64,000 bases of DNA, taken from assembly GCF_000702445.1 (NCBI RefSeq), contig NZ_JNIF01000003.1, positions 1,488,001 through 1,552,000 of the forward strand. Direction: 5' to 3'. Shown piece after piece: positions 1 to 7,459 of the stretch (the stretch's first letter is position 1; the number at the start of each line of letters is the position of its first letter). The position numbers were made by a program, and so were the translations under genes. The stretch is from Bryobacter aggregatus MPL3 (GTDB taxonomy: Bacteria > Acidobacteriota > Terriglobia > Bryobacterales > Bryobacteraceae). The notes beneath the pieces were generated by a model. The model had not been told where the DNA came from and ran no database searches. It saw only the letters and a program-made list of their open reading frames with translations.

Positions 1-863
1 CGCGCGGCTGCCCGGCCATGTGCACCTTCTGCCTCTGGCCGCAGACGCACTCCGGTCATCGTTGGCGCTTGCGCTCGGTGAAAGACATCGCGAATGAAGT
101 GGCCTGGGCGCTCGAGAACTTCACCGGACTCAAGGAAATCTTCTTCGACGACGACACCTTCAACTACAAGAAGGAACGTACGATCGAACTCTGCAAAGAG
201 CTGAAGAAGCTGAACTTCACCTGGAGCTGCACCAGCCGCGTCACCACCGACCGCGAAACGCTGGCTGCCATGCGCGAAGCTGGTTGCCGCCTCATGATTG
301 TCGGCTACGAATCGGGCGCACCGCAGATTCTCAAGAACATCAAAAAAGGCGCTACCGTCGACATGGCCGAGCGCTTCACCAAGAACGCGCATGAGCTGGG
401 CCTCACCGTACACGCCGACTTCATCGTCGGTCTGCCGGGCGAAACCCGCGAGACCATCCAGCAAAGTATCGATTTCGCAAAGAAACTCGATTGCGAGACC
501 ATCCAGGTTTCGATTGCACATCCCTATCCGGGCACCGAATTCTACGATTACGCGCAGAAGAACAATCTCATCCAGTTGAACGCCTCGATGACCGACGAAT
601 TGGGCCACCAGTTGCCCACCGTCATCTATCCGGGCCTCGACCGGGCCGAGTTGGTCGATTCCGTCGAACGCTTCTACGGCGAATATTACTTCCGTCCGAA
701 GGCTGCCTGGCGCGTCGTAAAGAAGGCCATCTTCTCCACCGAAGAACGCCGCCGCCTGGTGAAGGAAGCTCGCGAATACCTTGCCCTCCGCAAGAAACGC
801 AAGAAGTTTGTAGCCGATCAGAAGGCTCTGAAAGAGTCCAGCTACGCCGCTACCGGCGACTAG
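1..863 (+). CDS. hpnJ: Hopanoid-cluster radical SAM protein HpnJ, C-terminal part
   Basis: The gene is cut by the left edge. The frame is open from base 3, before the first ATG at 18, and the radical-SAM cluster motif C-x3-C-x2-C (residues RGCPAMCTFC) straddles that ATG, so 18 is not the start. About 287 residues are present, including the SAM barrel and a basic C-terminal tail. Family members run to roughly 470 residues, so a cobalamin-binding N-terminal domain is probably missing to the left. HpnJ is known to act in making the cyclitol ether head group of bacteriohopanetetrol, after HpnI and HpnK. The assignment rests on the sequence type and on hpnI three genes downstream. Another B12-type radical SAM enzyme is the main alternative. 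Confidence 0.8.
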   Translation, partial: RGCPAMCTFCLWPQTHSGHRWRLRSVKDIANEVAWALENFTGLKEIFFDDDTFNYKKERTIELCKELKKLNFTWSCTSRVTTDRETLAAMREAGCRLMIVGYESGAPQILKNIKKGATVDMAERFTKNAHELGLTVHADFIVGLPGETRETIQQSIDFAKKLDCETIQVSIAHPYPGTEFYDYAQKNNLIQLNASMTDELGHQLPTVIYPGLDRAELVDSVERFYGEYYFRPKAAWRVVKKAIFSTEERRRLVKEAREYLALRKKRKKFVADQKALKESSYAATGD

Positions 864-872
864 TCTGTTTCG

Positions 873-1268
873 ATGAAAAACGCGCGCGGCCGTGTCTATT
901 TACTCACGGCCTTTGTGGTGGCGGCCAACGTGATTGGCAATTTCGCCTTGTCCTGGGGCATGAAGAACCCCACCGGAATCAAACTCACCCAGATCCCCCC
1001 GATTGATGCGCTGATCAGCCCCTGGGTACTGCTCGGGATTGTACTCCTCGCCGTCTGGACTCTTTCCAGAATCACGCTGTTATCCTGGGCTGATCTCTCT
1101 TTCGTATTGCCTGTGACCAGCATTGGCTATGTCCTCAATGCGCTGATTGGCTTCGTTTTTTTACATGAAGACATCTCCTGGCAGCGCTGGCTGGGCACCG
1201 CCTTTATTCTGAGCGGCACCATCCTCACCGGCGCCACCCCTCCCAAGGCAACAGAGGTGGATTCATGA
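873..1268 (+). CDS. Half-size DMT/EamA-type membrane protein, first of a pair
   Basis: This 131-residue protein has about four hydrophobic segments and looks like one half of a drug/metabolite transporter (EamA/SMR type). The conserved end includes a Trp-Ala-Asp-Leu-Ser segment and a final helix ending in GTILTG. Its stop overlaps the start of the next gene by four bases (ATGA), so the two are probably translated together and may form a heterodimer. It lies nine bases after hpnJ and before hpnI, which suggests a link to hopanoids or their sugar precursors, but the substrate cannot be read from the sequence. No clear ribosome site is visible. Confidence 0.72.
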   Translation: MKNARGRVYLLTAFVVAANVIGNFALSWGMKNPTGIKLTQIPPIDALISPWVLLGIVLLAVWTLSRITLLSWADLSFVLPVTSIGYVLNALIGFVFLHEDISWQRWLGTAFILSGTILTGATPPKATEVDS

Positions 1269-1615
1269 GATGGACTCTCGTCTCGCTGATCGTCCTCTCG
1301 ACCATGGCCTGCGACTATCTGCAAGCAAGCGCAGTCAAAGAACATGGTGAGATTGCCCCTGGCGAGCTGAGCGTGTTCGCCAAGCTCTTCCGGCAGTGGA
1401 GACTGGCGCTCTCCATCGTGTTTATGGCCCTCAGCTTTTTCAGCTTCACCCAGTTGCTGGCTGTGGCAGACTTGAGTTTCGCCGTTCCTGCAACGGCTTT
1501 GACGATTCCCGCCGAAACATTTATGGCCCGTTCTGTATTACGGGAAAATGTAGGCTGGAGAAGGTGGGCGGGCGCCGTGTTGGTGGCAATCGGCGTATTC
1601 TGCCTCGAACTTTGA
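1265..1615 (+). CDS. Half-size DMT/EamA-type membrane protein, second of a pair
   Basis: This 116-residue protein has about four hydrophobic helices and resembles its upstream neighbour: both carry an ADLSF segment in the third helix and a closing W-R-R/Q-W-x-G motif before the last helix. They look like diverged halves of one dimeric small transporter. The start overlaps the upstream stop and the stop overlaps the hpnI start (TTGA), so three genes are chained by four-base overlaps. A single frameshifted EamA gene is possible but unlikely, because the junction is a clean ATGA and the first product ends in a hydrophilic tail. Confidence 0.72.
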   Translation: MRWTLVSLIVLSTMACDYLQASAVKEHGEIAPGELSVFAKLFRQWRLALSIVFMALSFFSFTQLLAVADLSFAVPATALTIPAETFMARSVLRENVGWRRWAGAVLVAIGVFCLEL

Positions 1616-2727
1616 TCTATCTCCTGTCAGCGATCGCTGTGGCGGCCGCGGTCTATCAGTTGACCGCGCTGCTGGCCTGTCTCCGCCAATTGCTGGTGAG
1701 AGCCACTCCGGTTCGCAATCTCCAATCCATTTCGATCCTCAAGCCGGTTCGAGGCCTGGACCCGGACTTTTACGAGGCCATTCGCTCGCACGCAGTCCAG
1801 GACTATCCCGTCCCCTTTGAGATTCTGTTTGGCGCGGCCGACGCCAATGACCCGAGCCTGGCCGAGATCGGGCGTCTGCGCCGCGACTTCCCTCATCTTG
1901 AGATTCGCGTCATCCATTCCACCACCCAGGCTGCCAATGCGAAGGTCGGCGTCCTGATCGATCTTGCCCGGGAAGCCCGCTATCCGATTCTGCTGGTGAA
2001 TGACAGCGATATCCTGGTGCCCCAGGGTTATCTGAAGAAAGTTGTTTCGCCCCTCGACGATCCCAAGATCGGGATTGTCACAGCACTGTACCGCGCCACG
2101 GCACACAGCACCCCCGGCCAATGGGAAGCCCTCGGGATCGCAATCGATTTTGCGCCAAGTGTCTTGGTCGCGCCGCTGGTCGGCATCCGGGAATTCGGCC
2201 TGGGAGCGACCCTCGTGTTTCGCGCCGCCGACCTGCAGCGCATCGGCGGCTTCCATTCCATCGCCGAATATCTGGCAGACGACTATCAGCTCGCGCGCAA
2301 GATCACCCAGCTCGGCAAACGTTCGCATATGTCCGAAGTTGTCGTCGAGACCTCAATCGGCGACGATAGCTGGGATGGGGTCTGGAAGCATCAGGTGCGC
2401 TGGGCAAGAACGATTCGGGTCTCGCGCGGCGATGGCTATCTCGGACTCCCGGTCACTCATACCGGTCTCTGGATCTTGATTGCAATCCTCTCGGGGGCCT
2501 GGAGTCTGGCGCTCAGTCTGACGATACTCAGATGGGTGACTGCTTTTGTTGGAGGCGTTTTGGTTCTGCGCAGCCCGATTGCGTTGCGTGGATTCTGGCT
2601 TGCCCCGTTGTGGGACGTATGGGCCTTTCTGGTCTGGATGGCCGGGCTAACGGGAAATACCGTGGTCTGGCGAGACGGCGTACTGAAGCTAACAAAGGAT
2701 GGTCGACTACTCCGGCAGGTGTCATAA
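1612..2727 (+). CDS. hpnI: Hopanoid-associated glycosyltransferase HpnI (GT2/GT21 type)
   Basis: The TTG at 1612 overlaps the previous stop and gives 371 residues starting with a membrane helix. An ATG at 1396 in the same frame would give a long N-terminus that only shadows the upstream gene. The ceramide-glucosyltransferase motif set is visible: ILKPVRGLD near 43-50, the NDSD acidic site at 130-133, DDYQLARK at 223-230 and HQVRW at 260-264. Two or three membrane helices close the protein. HpnI is known to add N-acetylglucosamine to bacteriohopanetetrol; HpnK then deacetylates and HpnJ makes the cyclitol ether. No hpnK is visible here and it may lie left of the window. Confidence 0.85.
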   Translation: MIYLLSAIAVAAAVYQLTALLACLRQLLVRATPVRNLQSISILKPVRGLDPDFYEAIRSHAVQDYPVPFEILFGAADANDPSLAEIGRLRRDFPHLEIRVIHSTTQAANAKVGVLIDLAREARYPILLVNDSDILVPQGYLKKVVSPLDDPKIGIVTALYRATAHSTPGQWEALGIAIDFAPSVLVAPLVGIREFGLGATLVFRAADLQRIGGFHSIAEYLADDYQLARKITQLGKRSHMSEVVVETSIGDDSWDGVWKHQVRWARTIRVSRGDGYLGLPVTHTGLWILIAILSGAWSLALSLTILRWVTAFVGGVLVLRSPIALRGFWLAPLWDVWAFLVWMAGLTGNTVVWRDGVLKLTKDGRLLRQVS

Positions 2728-4448
2728 TGCGAAATTTGATTCTCATCGCGATGGTAGCTTTGGCTCTGGATTCGATGAGCGGCGCTCAGTCCGCCAAGGC
2801 CGACAGCGCCAAGGCGAAAAAGGCGATGGATCGCGCCTTACAGCTTGAGGAATCGGGCAAGTTGGAAGAGGCTTTCAAGGCCTGTACGGAAGCAATCGAA
2901 GCCGACACCGACTATGCCATAGCCTGGCGGGAGCGCGGCAAGATCCGCTGGACACTCGGTGAAGCGGAATTTGGAGCTGCCGACCTCAATCGCTCTCTCG
3001 CGCTCGACCCGAACGACGCCGAAGCCTGGATGCTGCGCGGCGATATTCTGGCCGGGGCCAATCAGCTCGAAGAAGCGCTCAGTGACTACACCAAGGCCGT
3101 GAGCTTTGGTCGCGAATCTGCCCAGCTCTATGCCGCGCGCGCGGTCACGCTCGTCAAGCTCAAGCGCTATGACAAGGCAATTGAGGACTTTGGCCGGGCA
3201 ATCAAGCTCCGTCTCGACGCCCCCCAGCCATATAAAGATCGCGGCGTCACCTACACGATCCAGGGCCGCTTTCAGGATGCGCTCGAAGACTACAACCGCG
3301 CCATTGCGCTGAAGCCGGACTACGCCGAAGCTTATCTCGAGCGCGGCTATGTCTATGGCCAACTGGGCCAGTTTGAGCGGGCGATTCCGGACTTCACCAC
3401 CGTTCTCAGAACTCAACCCGATAACAGCAAGGCCTATACGCTACGCGGGGCAGCCTACCAGCAGATGGGGCAGCCGCAGGCAGCAGTGATCGACTATTCG
3501 GAAGCTCTCAAGCGCCAACCGAATGCGGTAAGCGTTCTGCTCGCCCGCGGGGCCGCCTATTCCGAAATGCGGCAATTCGACGCCTCACTGGCCGACCGGA
3601 ACCGGGCCGTCGAGCTGTCGCCCCAATCCGCCGAAGTCTACATAGCCCGCGGCGGCGCTTACCATCTGATGGGTGATCACAAAAAGGGCTTTGCCGATCG
3701 GGACAGAGCGATTGCACTGAATCCGAAGATGGCCGAAGCGTGGCTCGCGCGCGGCAGTGCGTACTTTTTAACCGATAACTTTGAAAAAGCAAAGAGCGAT
3801 CTGCAAGAAGCGCTGAAGCTGAACCCCGATCTCGAAGAGGCGAAGGAAGTGCTGGCGCGTACCGAAGAAAAAATCGCCGCAGCCAAGGCAGCGCAGAAGG
3901 CGGCCGCCCGTCCGGAATCGGACCTATCGGCCATCCAGACCCTCGCAGAGAAGCAGGCAGTGGAAGCTCCGCCCGCGATTTCCATCCGTCCCGCGCCGGA
4001 GAATCCTCCCAAAGTGACCGCAGCCCAGACCATGGCCGCCAAGCCGGTCGCCACCCCGGCACTGCCGCCGCAACCGGTAAGCCCGGAAATCAAAGTTCCC
4101 GAACCGCCGCAGGATGCGGACGCTAAACAGGGCCTGTCCGCGGAGAATATGAACTTCCTGGCTCGGGAATTGAGCCAGACGGGCGACTTCCGCGGCGCTT
4201 CCGACATGTTTTCGCTGGCGATTGCGAAGAAGCCGGACTTTGCGCAGGCCTATAACGGCCGCGGCTACGCTCAAATGCGCCTGGGGGAATGGAAACAGGC
4301 AGAGGAAAGCTTCACCCTCGCGCTCAAGTACAACCCCAAGTACGCGAATGCCTACGCCAACCGTGCCGTGGTTCGCCAGAAGCTCGGGGATATTGCCGGC
4401 TCCCAGCAGGACTCGGCCATGAGCAAGCAATTTGGGCCGTCCCGCTAG
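2727..4448 (+). CDS. Secreted TPR-repeat protein
   Basis: The ATG at 2727 shares one base with the hpnI stop (TAATG) and begins a signal peptide of about 20 residues ending near SGAQ, giving 573 residues. An in-frame ATG at 2532 lies inside hpnI and is rejected. About a dozen tetratricopeptide repeats fill residues 30-400, recognisable by repeated A-x-x-x-R-G-x-x-Y and LNP/LKP turns. A proline- and alanine-rich linker of roughly 70 residues follows, then two or three more repeats. TPR arrays are protein-binding scaffolds; the partner is unknown. Tight coupling to hpnI suggests a place in the envelope, but this is inference. Confidence 0.8.
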   Translation: MRNLILIAMVALALDSMSGAQSAKADSAKAKKAMDRALQLEESGKLEEAFKACTEAIEADTDYAIAWRERGKIRWTLGEAEFGAADLNRSLALDPNDAEAWMLRGDILAGANQLEEALSDYTKAVSFGRESAQLYAARAVTLVKLKRYDKAIEDFGRAIKLRLDAPQPYKDRGVTYTIQGRFQDALEDYNRAIALKPDYAEAYLERGYVYGQLGQFERAIPDFTTVLRTQPDNSKAYTLRGAAYQQMGQPQAAVIDYSEALKRQPNAVSVLLARGAAYSEMRQFDASLADRNRAVELSPQSAEVYIARGGAYHLMGDHKKGFADRDRAIALNPKMAEAWLARGSAYFLTDNFEKAKSDLQEALKLNPDLEEAKEVLARTEEKIAAAKAAQKAAARPESDLSAIQTLAEKQAVEAPPAISIRPAPENPPKVTAAQTMAAKPVATPALPPQPVSPEIKVPEPPQDADAKQGLSAENMNFLARELSQTGDFRGASDMFSLAIAKKPDFAQAYNGRGYAQMRLGEWKQAEESFTLALKYNPKYANAYANRAVVRQKLGDIAGSQQDSAMSKQFGPSR

Positions 4449-4566
4449 CAAATCAGGAAGAAAGTACGAAGCGGCTGACGAAACCGGAATTTCTTACCTG
4501 GGCCGCGCTGAACTGGCCTCCGAAACAACTCGCATCGAATCAATCACTTAGCTAAAACGAACAAAA

Positions 4567-4582
4567 TGGCATGGCACCTGCT
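4567..4582 (+). promoter_or_regulatory. Sigma-54-type promoter
   Basis: The bases TGGCATGGCACCTGCT match the sigma-54 -24/-12 pattern TGGCAC-N5-TTGCW, with the GG and GC pairs at the exact spacing. Transcription would begin near 4593, followed by a GAGGAG ribosome site at 4597-4602 and the ATG at 4611. Sigma-54 promoters need an AAA+ activator; none is encoded in the window. Confidence 0.6.
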
Positions 4583-4610
4583 CTAGTGCAGGGACAGAGG
4601 AGTTCATCGC

Positions 4611-5063
4611 ATGCATGCCAAACAAATTCGTCTCGCGGCTCTAGCCGCAGTCTTGGGAGGCGTCCTCGTCGCCGGAATCGGTACGGTTGCCATCAACCAT
4701 AAATCGGAGAGTGCAAGTAACGAAGCGTACAAAGCGCCCGTGCAGACCATCATGGTCTCCGCCCCCGAAGTGCATGTCCCGGGCTACCAGGGTCCGTTAT
4801 ATGACGCACAAGGCAAGATTGTCGCAGTGGGCGTCGCCGCGAAGTCCTCTGCATTCTCGATTGCCGCGCCGGTCGCCGCACCCAAGCCCAGTTCCAGTAC
4901 CCGCCGCAGCACCGGCAAGTCCATCGCCATTGTTGCCGGAAGCGCCGGAGCAGGCGCAGCCATTGGAGCCCTGGCGGGCGGCGGCAAAGGGGCAGGAATC
5001 GGCGCAGCCTCGGGCGGCACTGCTGGTTTCGTCTTCGACCGGCTCACCGCTCAGAAAAAGTAG
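4611..5063 (+). CDS. Glycine-zipper envelope protein
   Basis: This 150-residue protein has an N-terminal hydrophobic segment (residues 6-28) that acts as signal or anchor, a polar middle rich in Ser/Pro/Lys, and a glycine zipper at about 107-143 (repeated GxGAxxGAxxGG). The C-terminus is short and basic. Glycine-zipper proteins usually sit in the inner or outer membrane. A good ribosome site precedes the ATG and a sigma-54-type promoter lies 29 bases upstream, so it is probably transcribed alone and conditionally. No function can be assigned. Confidence 0.7.
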   Translation: MHAKQIRLAALAAVLGGVLVAGIGTVAINHKSESASNEAYKAPVQTIMVSAPEVHVPGYQGPLYDAQGKIVAVGVAAKSSAFSIAAPVAAPKPSSSTRRSTGKSIAIVAGSAGAGAAIGALAGGGKGAGIGAASGGTAGFVFDRLTAQKK

Positions 5064-5212
5064 CCCATTAGTCCTCGGTTGTCGCTTCAACCAAGCCCCT
5101 CCCACTCGTGTGGAAAATAGGGGCTACCCCTATATCTGGTAGCTTGACCCCACCCCCTTTTATCGGTCATATTTGAGTGGTCGCAAACGGACCAGAACAG
5201 AAAGGGGTTGGA

Positions 5213-5728
5213 ATGGTTAAAACGAAAAAGGCAAAATTTGATTTTTTAGTACCCTCACCATCCTTCTCCTCCCAGGACGTGTCCTCCATTACCGGCGTCA
5301 GCTTGCGCCAGTTGCAGTGGTGGGATGAAAAGAAAGTAGTCTCCCCCCGGCAGGAAGGGCACCGCCGCCTCTACCTGGCCGAAGAAGTTCTGGAAATCTC
5401 GCTGATTGCCGAGTTGCGCCGCAAGGGATTCTCATTGCAGAAGATCCGCCGCGTCCTCCGCTTCATGCAGAAGCAGGTCGGCAAGCGGCTGATGGAAGTG
5501 CTCGACGAGCAAGCGGAGCTGCATTTGGTGACCGACGGCAAGACCATTCATCTCGAAGAAGACGCCAAGCGCATCATCGATCTGATGAAGAATGCGCGCC
5601 TGCCGATGTTCCTGGTCTGCATCAGCGACCAGATCCGCCGCATCTCCGAAACCCTGCCCGCCAACCGGAAACCCGTCGGCCGCGAGCTCTCCGTCGCCCA
5701 TCCTGCGAAAAAAGCACGGATCGTTTAA
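5213..5728 (+). CDS. MerR-family transcriptional regulator
   Basis: The ATG at 5213 has an AAAGGGG ribosome site and is preferred to an in-frame GTG at 5177; it gives 171 residues. Residues about 18-85 form a MerR winged helix-turn-helix: FSSQDVSSITGVSLRQLQWWDEK, then the wing with RRLYLAEEV and the helix LRRKGFSLQKIRRVLR. The C-terminal part is short, helical and has no cysteine cluster for metal sensing, so the effector is not apparent. It stands between two genes with their own start signals and may be a single-gene unit. Confidence 0.85.
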   Translation: MVKTKKAKFDFLVPSPSFSSQDVSSITGVSLRQLQWWDEKKVVSPRQEGHRRLYLAEEVLEISLIAELRRKGFSLQKIRRVLRFMQKQVGKRLMEVLDEQAELHLVTDGKTIHLEEDAKRIIDLMKNARLPMFLVCISDQIRRISETLPANRKPVGRELSVAHPAKKARIV

Positions 5729-5827
5729 CATTCCGCCGAAGCGAAGTGTCCCCCCACTACGTCTAGAAGACGTTGGCATATACTGTAGTCACCAGTCGTA
5801 GCGTTTTTCCCGGAGGCCTCTATTTTT

Positions 5828-7423
5828 ATGGCTCGTAGCCGCGCATCGTGGATTATTATTCCCCTGCTTGTCGCTCTTTGCTCAATATTAGGGGGAGTTT
5901 TCGGCCCTGAATTGGATGAAGTCAACGCGGCAACATCCGAGGACGACATCAAAGCTGGCCTGCGGGTCTTCTCAAAGGTCTATGAGGTTGTCGAAGACAA
6001 TTTTGCCGATAAAGTGAGCGCCGACAAGGTGATTTACCAGGGAGCCATCCCCGGTATGCTCCGGACCCTCGACCCCCACTCCAACTTCTTCGATCCGAAA
6101 ATGTATGCCACCATGCGCGACGACCAGCGCGGGCGCTATTTCGGGGTCGGGATGACGATTGGCCAGCGCAACGGCCGTATCATCGTGATGGCGCCGTTCC
6201 CCGCCTCGCCCGCCTATAAAGCCGGCATCCGGCCCGGCGACATCATCGCCGAGGTGAACGACAAGAAGACGGACAACATGAGCACCTCTGACGTGGCCGA
6301 CCTGCTGAAAGGTCCCCGTGGCACCCAGGCTCAGATCGTGGTCCAACGCGAGGGCGTCGACAAGCCGCTCACCCTCAACATTACCCGCGATGAGATCCCG
6401 CGCAAGAGCGTGAAGGATGCCTTCTGGGTGAAGCCGGGCATCATGTACCTCGACGTGGAATCCTTCAACGAGAACACCAGCTCCGAGGTGAACGAGAACT
6501 TCAAGCGTCTGGGCGAAAAGAATGTCAAAGGGTTGATCCTCGACCTGCGCAATAATCCCGGCGGCCTCCTCAATGAAGGCGTTGCCGTTGCGGGCCGCTT
6601 CCTGCAAAAGGGACAGCTCGTCGTCTCCCACCGGGGCCGGGCCAACCCGGAGCGCACCTATGTCGAGCGGCGCGGGAACAATGGTTTTGACTATCCCATC
6701 GTCGTCGTCGTGAACAAGTATTCCGCTTCCGCTGCAGAGATCGTCTCGGGCGCATTGCAGGATCATGACCGTGCCTGGGTGATTGGGGAAGATACCTTCG
6801 GCAAGGGTCTCGTGCAGACGGTGTACCCCTTGAGCGAGAACACCGGCCTCGCGCTCACTACCGCCAAGTACTACACGCCGAGCGGCCGCCTGATCCAGCG
6901 CGACTACTCGAACATCAGCTTCTTCGACTACTACTACCGCAAAGATACCGAACTGAAAAACCCCAAGGACGTCAAGATGACGGATTCGGGCCGGGCGGTC
7001 TATGGGGGCAATGGAATCGCTCCCGACGAGAAATTCGTCCCCACCAAACTGAATCCCTTCCAGATCGAGCTCCTGCGCCGGGCTTCCTTCTTCAGCTTCA
7101 TTCCCACCTACTTCAATGGAAAGGAAGCGAAGCTGCCGCAGGGCTGGGCGCCGGACGCCGCCGTCATGGATCAGTTCAAGGCCTTCCTGAAGAAGCAGAA
7201 CGCGACCTTCACGGAAGACGACTTCAAGGCGAATCTGCCCTGGGTGAAAACCACCCTGCAGGCGGAGTTCTATAAGACGGCCTTCGATATCGACGAAGCA
7301 GGCCGCTATGAGATCGAGACCGACCCTGAAGTGCAGCGGGCGATCGAAGCGCTGCCCAAGGCGCGCGAGCTGGGAGACAAGGCGAAGAAGATGATCGTAC
7401 AGCGCATGGCTCCTCCGGCCTAG
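5828..7423 (+). CDS. S41-family C-terminal processing protease
   Basis: The product is 531 residues with an N-terminal membrane or signal helix (8-27). A PDZ domain spans about 100-185 (GRYFGVGMTI, then AGIRPGDIIAEV), and the S41 protease domain follows. The Ser/Lys dyad is visible as S301 in the YSASAAEI segment and K326 in TFGKGLVQ. The protein is longer than minimal CtpA, with about 150 extra C-terminal residues that are charged and helical. Such periplasmic proteases trim C-termini of exported proteins and degrade tagged ones. A GGAGG ribosome site lies at 5812-5816. Confidence 0.9.
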   Translation: MARSRASWIIIPLLVALCSILGGVFGPELDEVNAATSEDDIKAGLRVFSKVYEVVEDNFADKVSADKVIYQGAIPGMLRTLDPHSNFFDPKMYATMRDDQRGRYFGVGMTIGQRNGRIIVMAPFPASPAYKAGIRPGDIIAEVNDKKTDNMSTSDVADLLKGPRGTQAQIVVQREGVDKPLTLNITRDEIPRKSVKDAFWVKPGIMYLDVESFNENTSSEVNENFKRLGEKNVKGLILDLRNNPGGLLNEGVAVAGRFLQKGQLVVSHRGRANPERTYVERRGNNGFDYPIVVVVNKYSASAAEIVSGALQDHDRAWVIGEDTFGKGLVQTVYPLSENTGLALTTAKYYTPSGRLIQRDYSNISFFDYYYRKDTELKNPKDVKMTDSGRAVYGGNGIAPDEKFVPTKLNPFQIELLRRASFFSFIPTYFNGKEAKLPQGWAPDAAVMDQFKAFLKKQNATFTEDDFKANLPWVKTTLQAEFYKTAFDIDEAGRYEIETDPEVQRAIEALPKARELGDKAKKMIVQRMAPPA

Positions 7424-7459
7424 TAGCTGCACACACACAATTCGCTTTATCCTGGTAGT

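Noticed and set aside
18-20. ATG at 18 as a true start of the first gene
   Set aside because: The radical-SAM cysteine motif begins upstream of this ATG, so the gene continues beyond the left edge.
873-1615. The two DMT genes as one frameshifted EamA gene
   Set aside because: The first ends in a hydrophilic tail and the second begins with its own ATG in a clean ATGA overlap, the normal form of two coupled genes.
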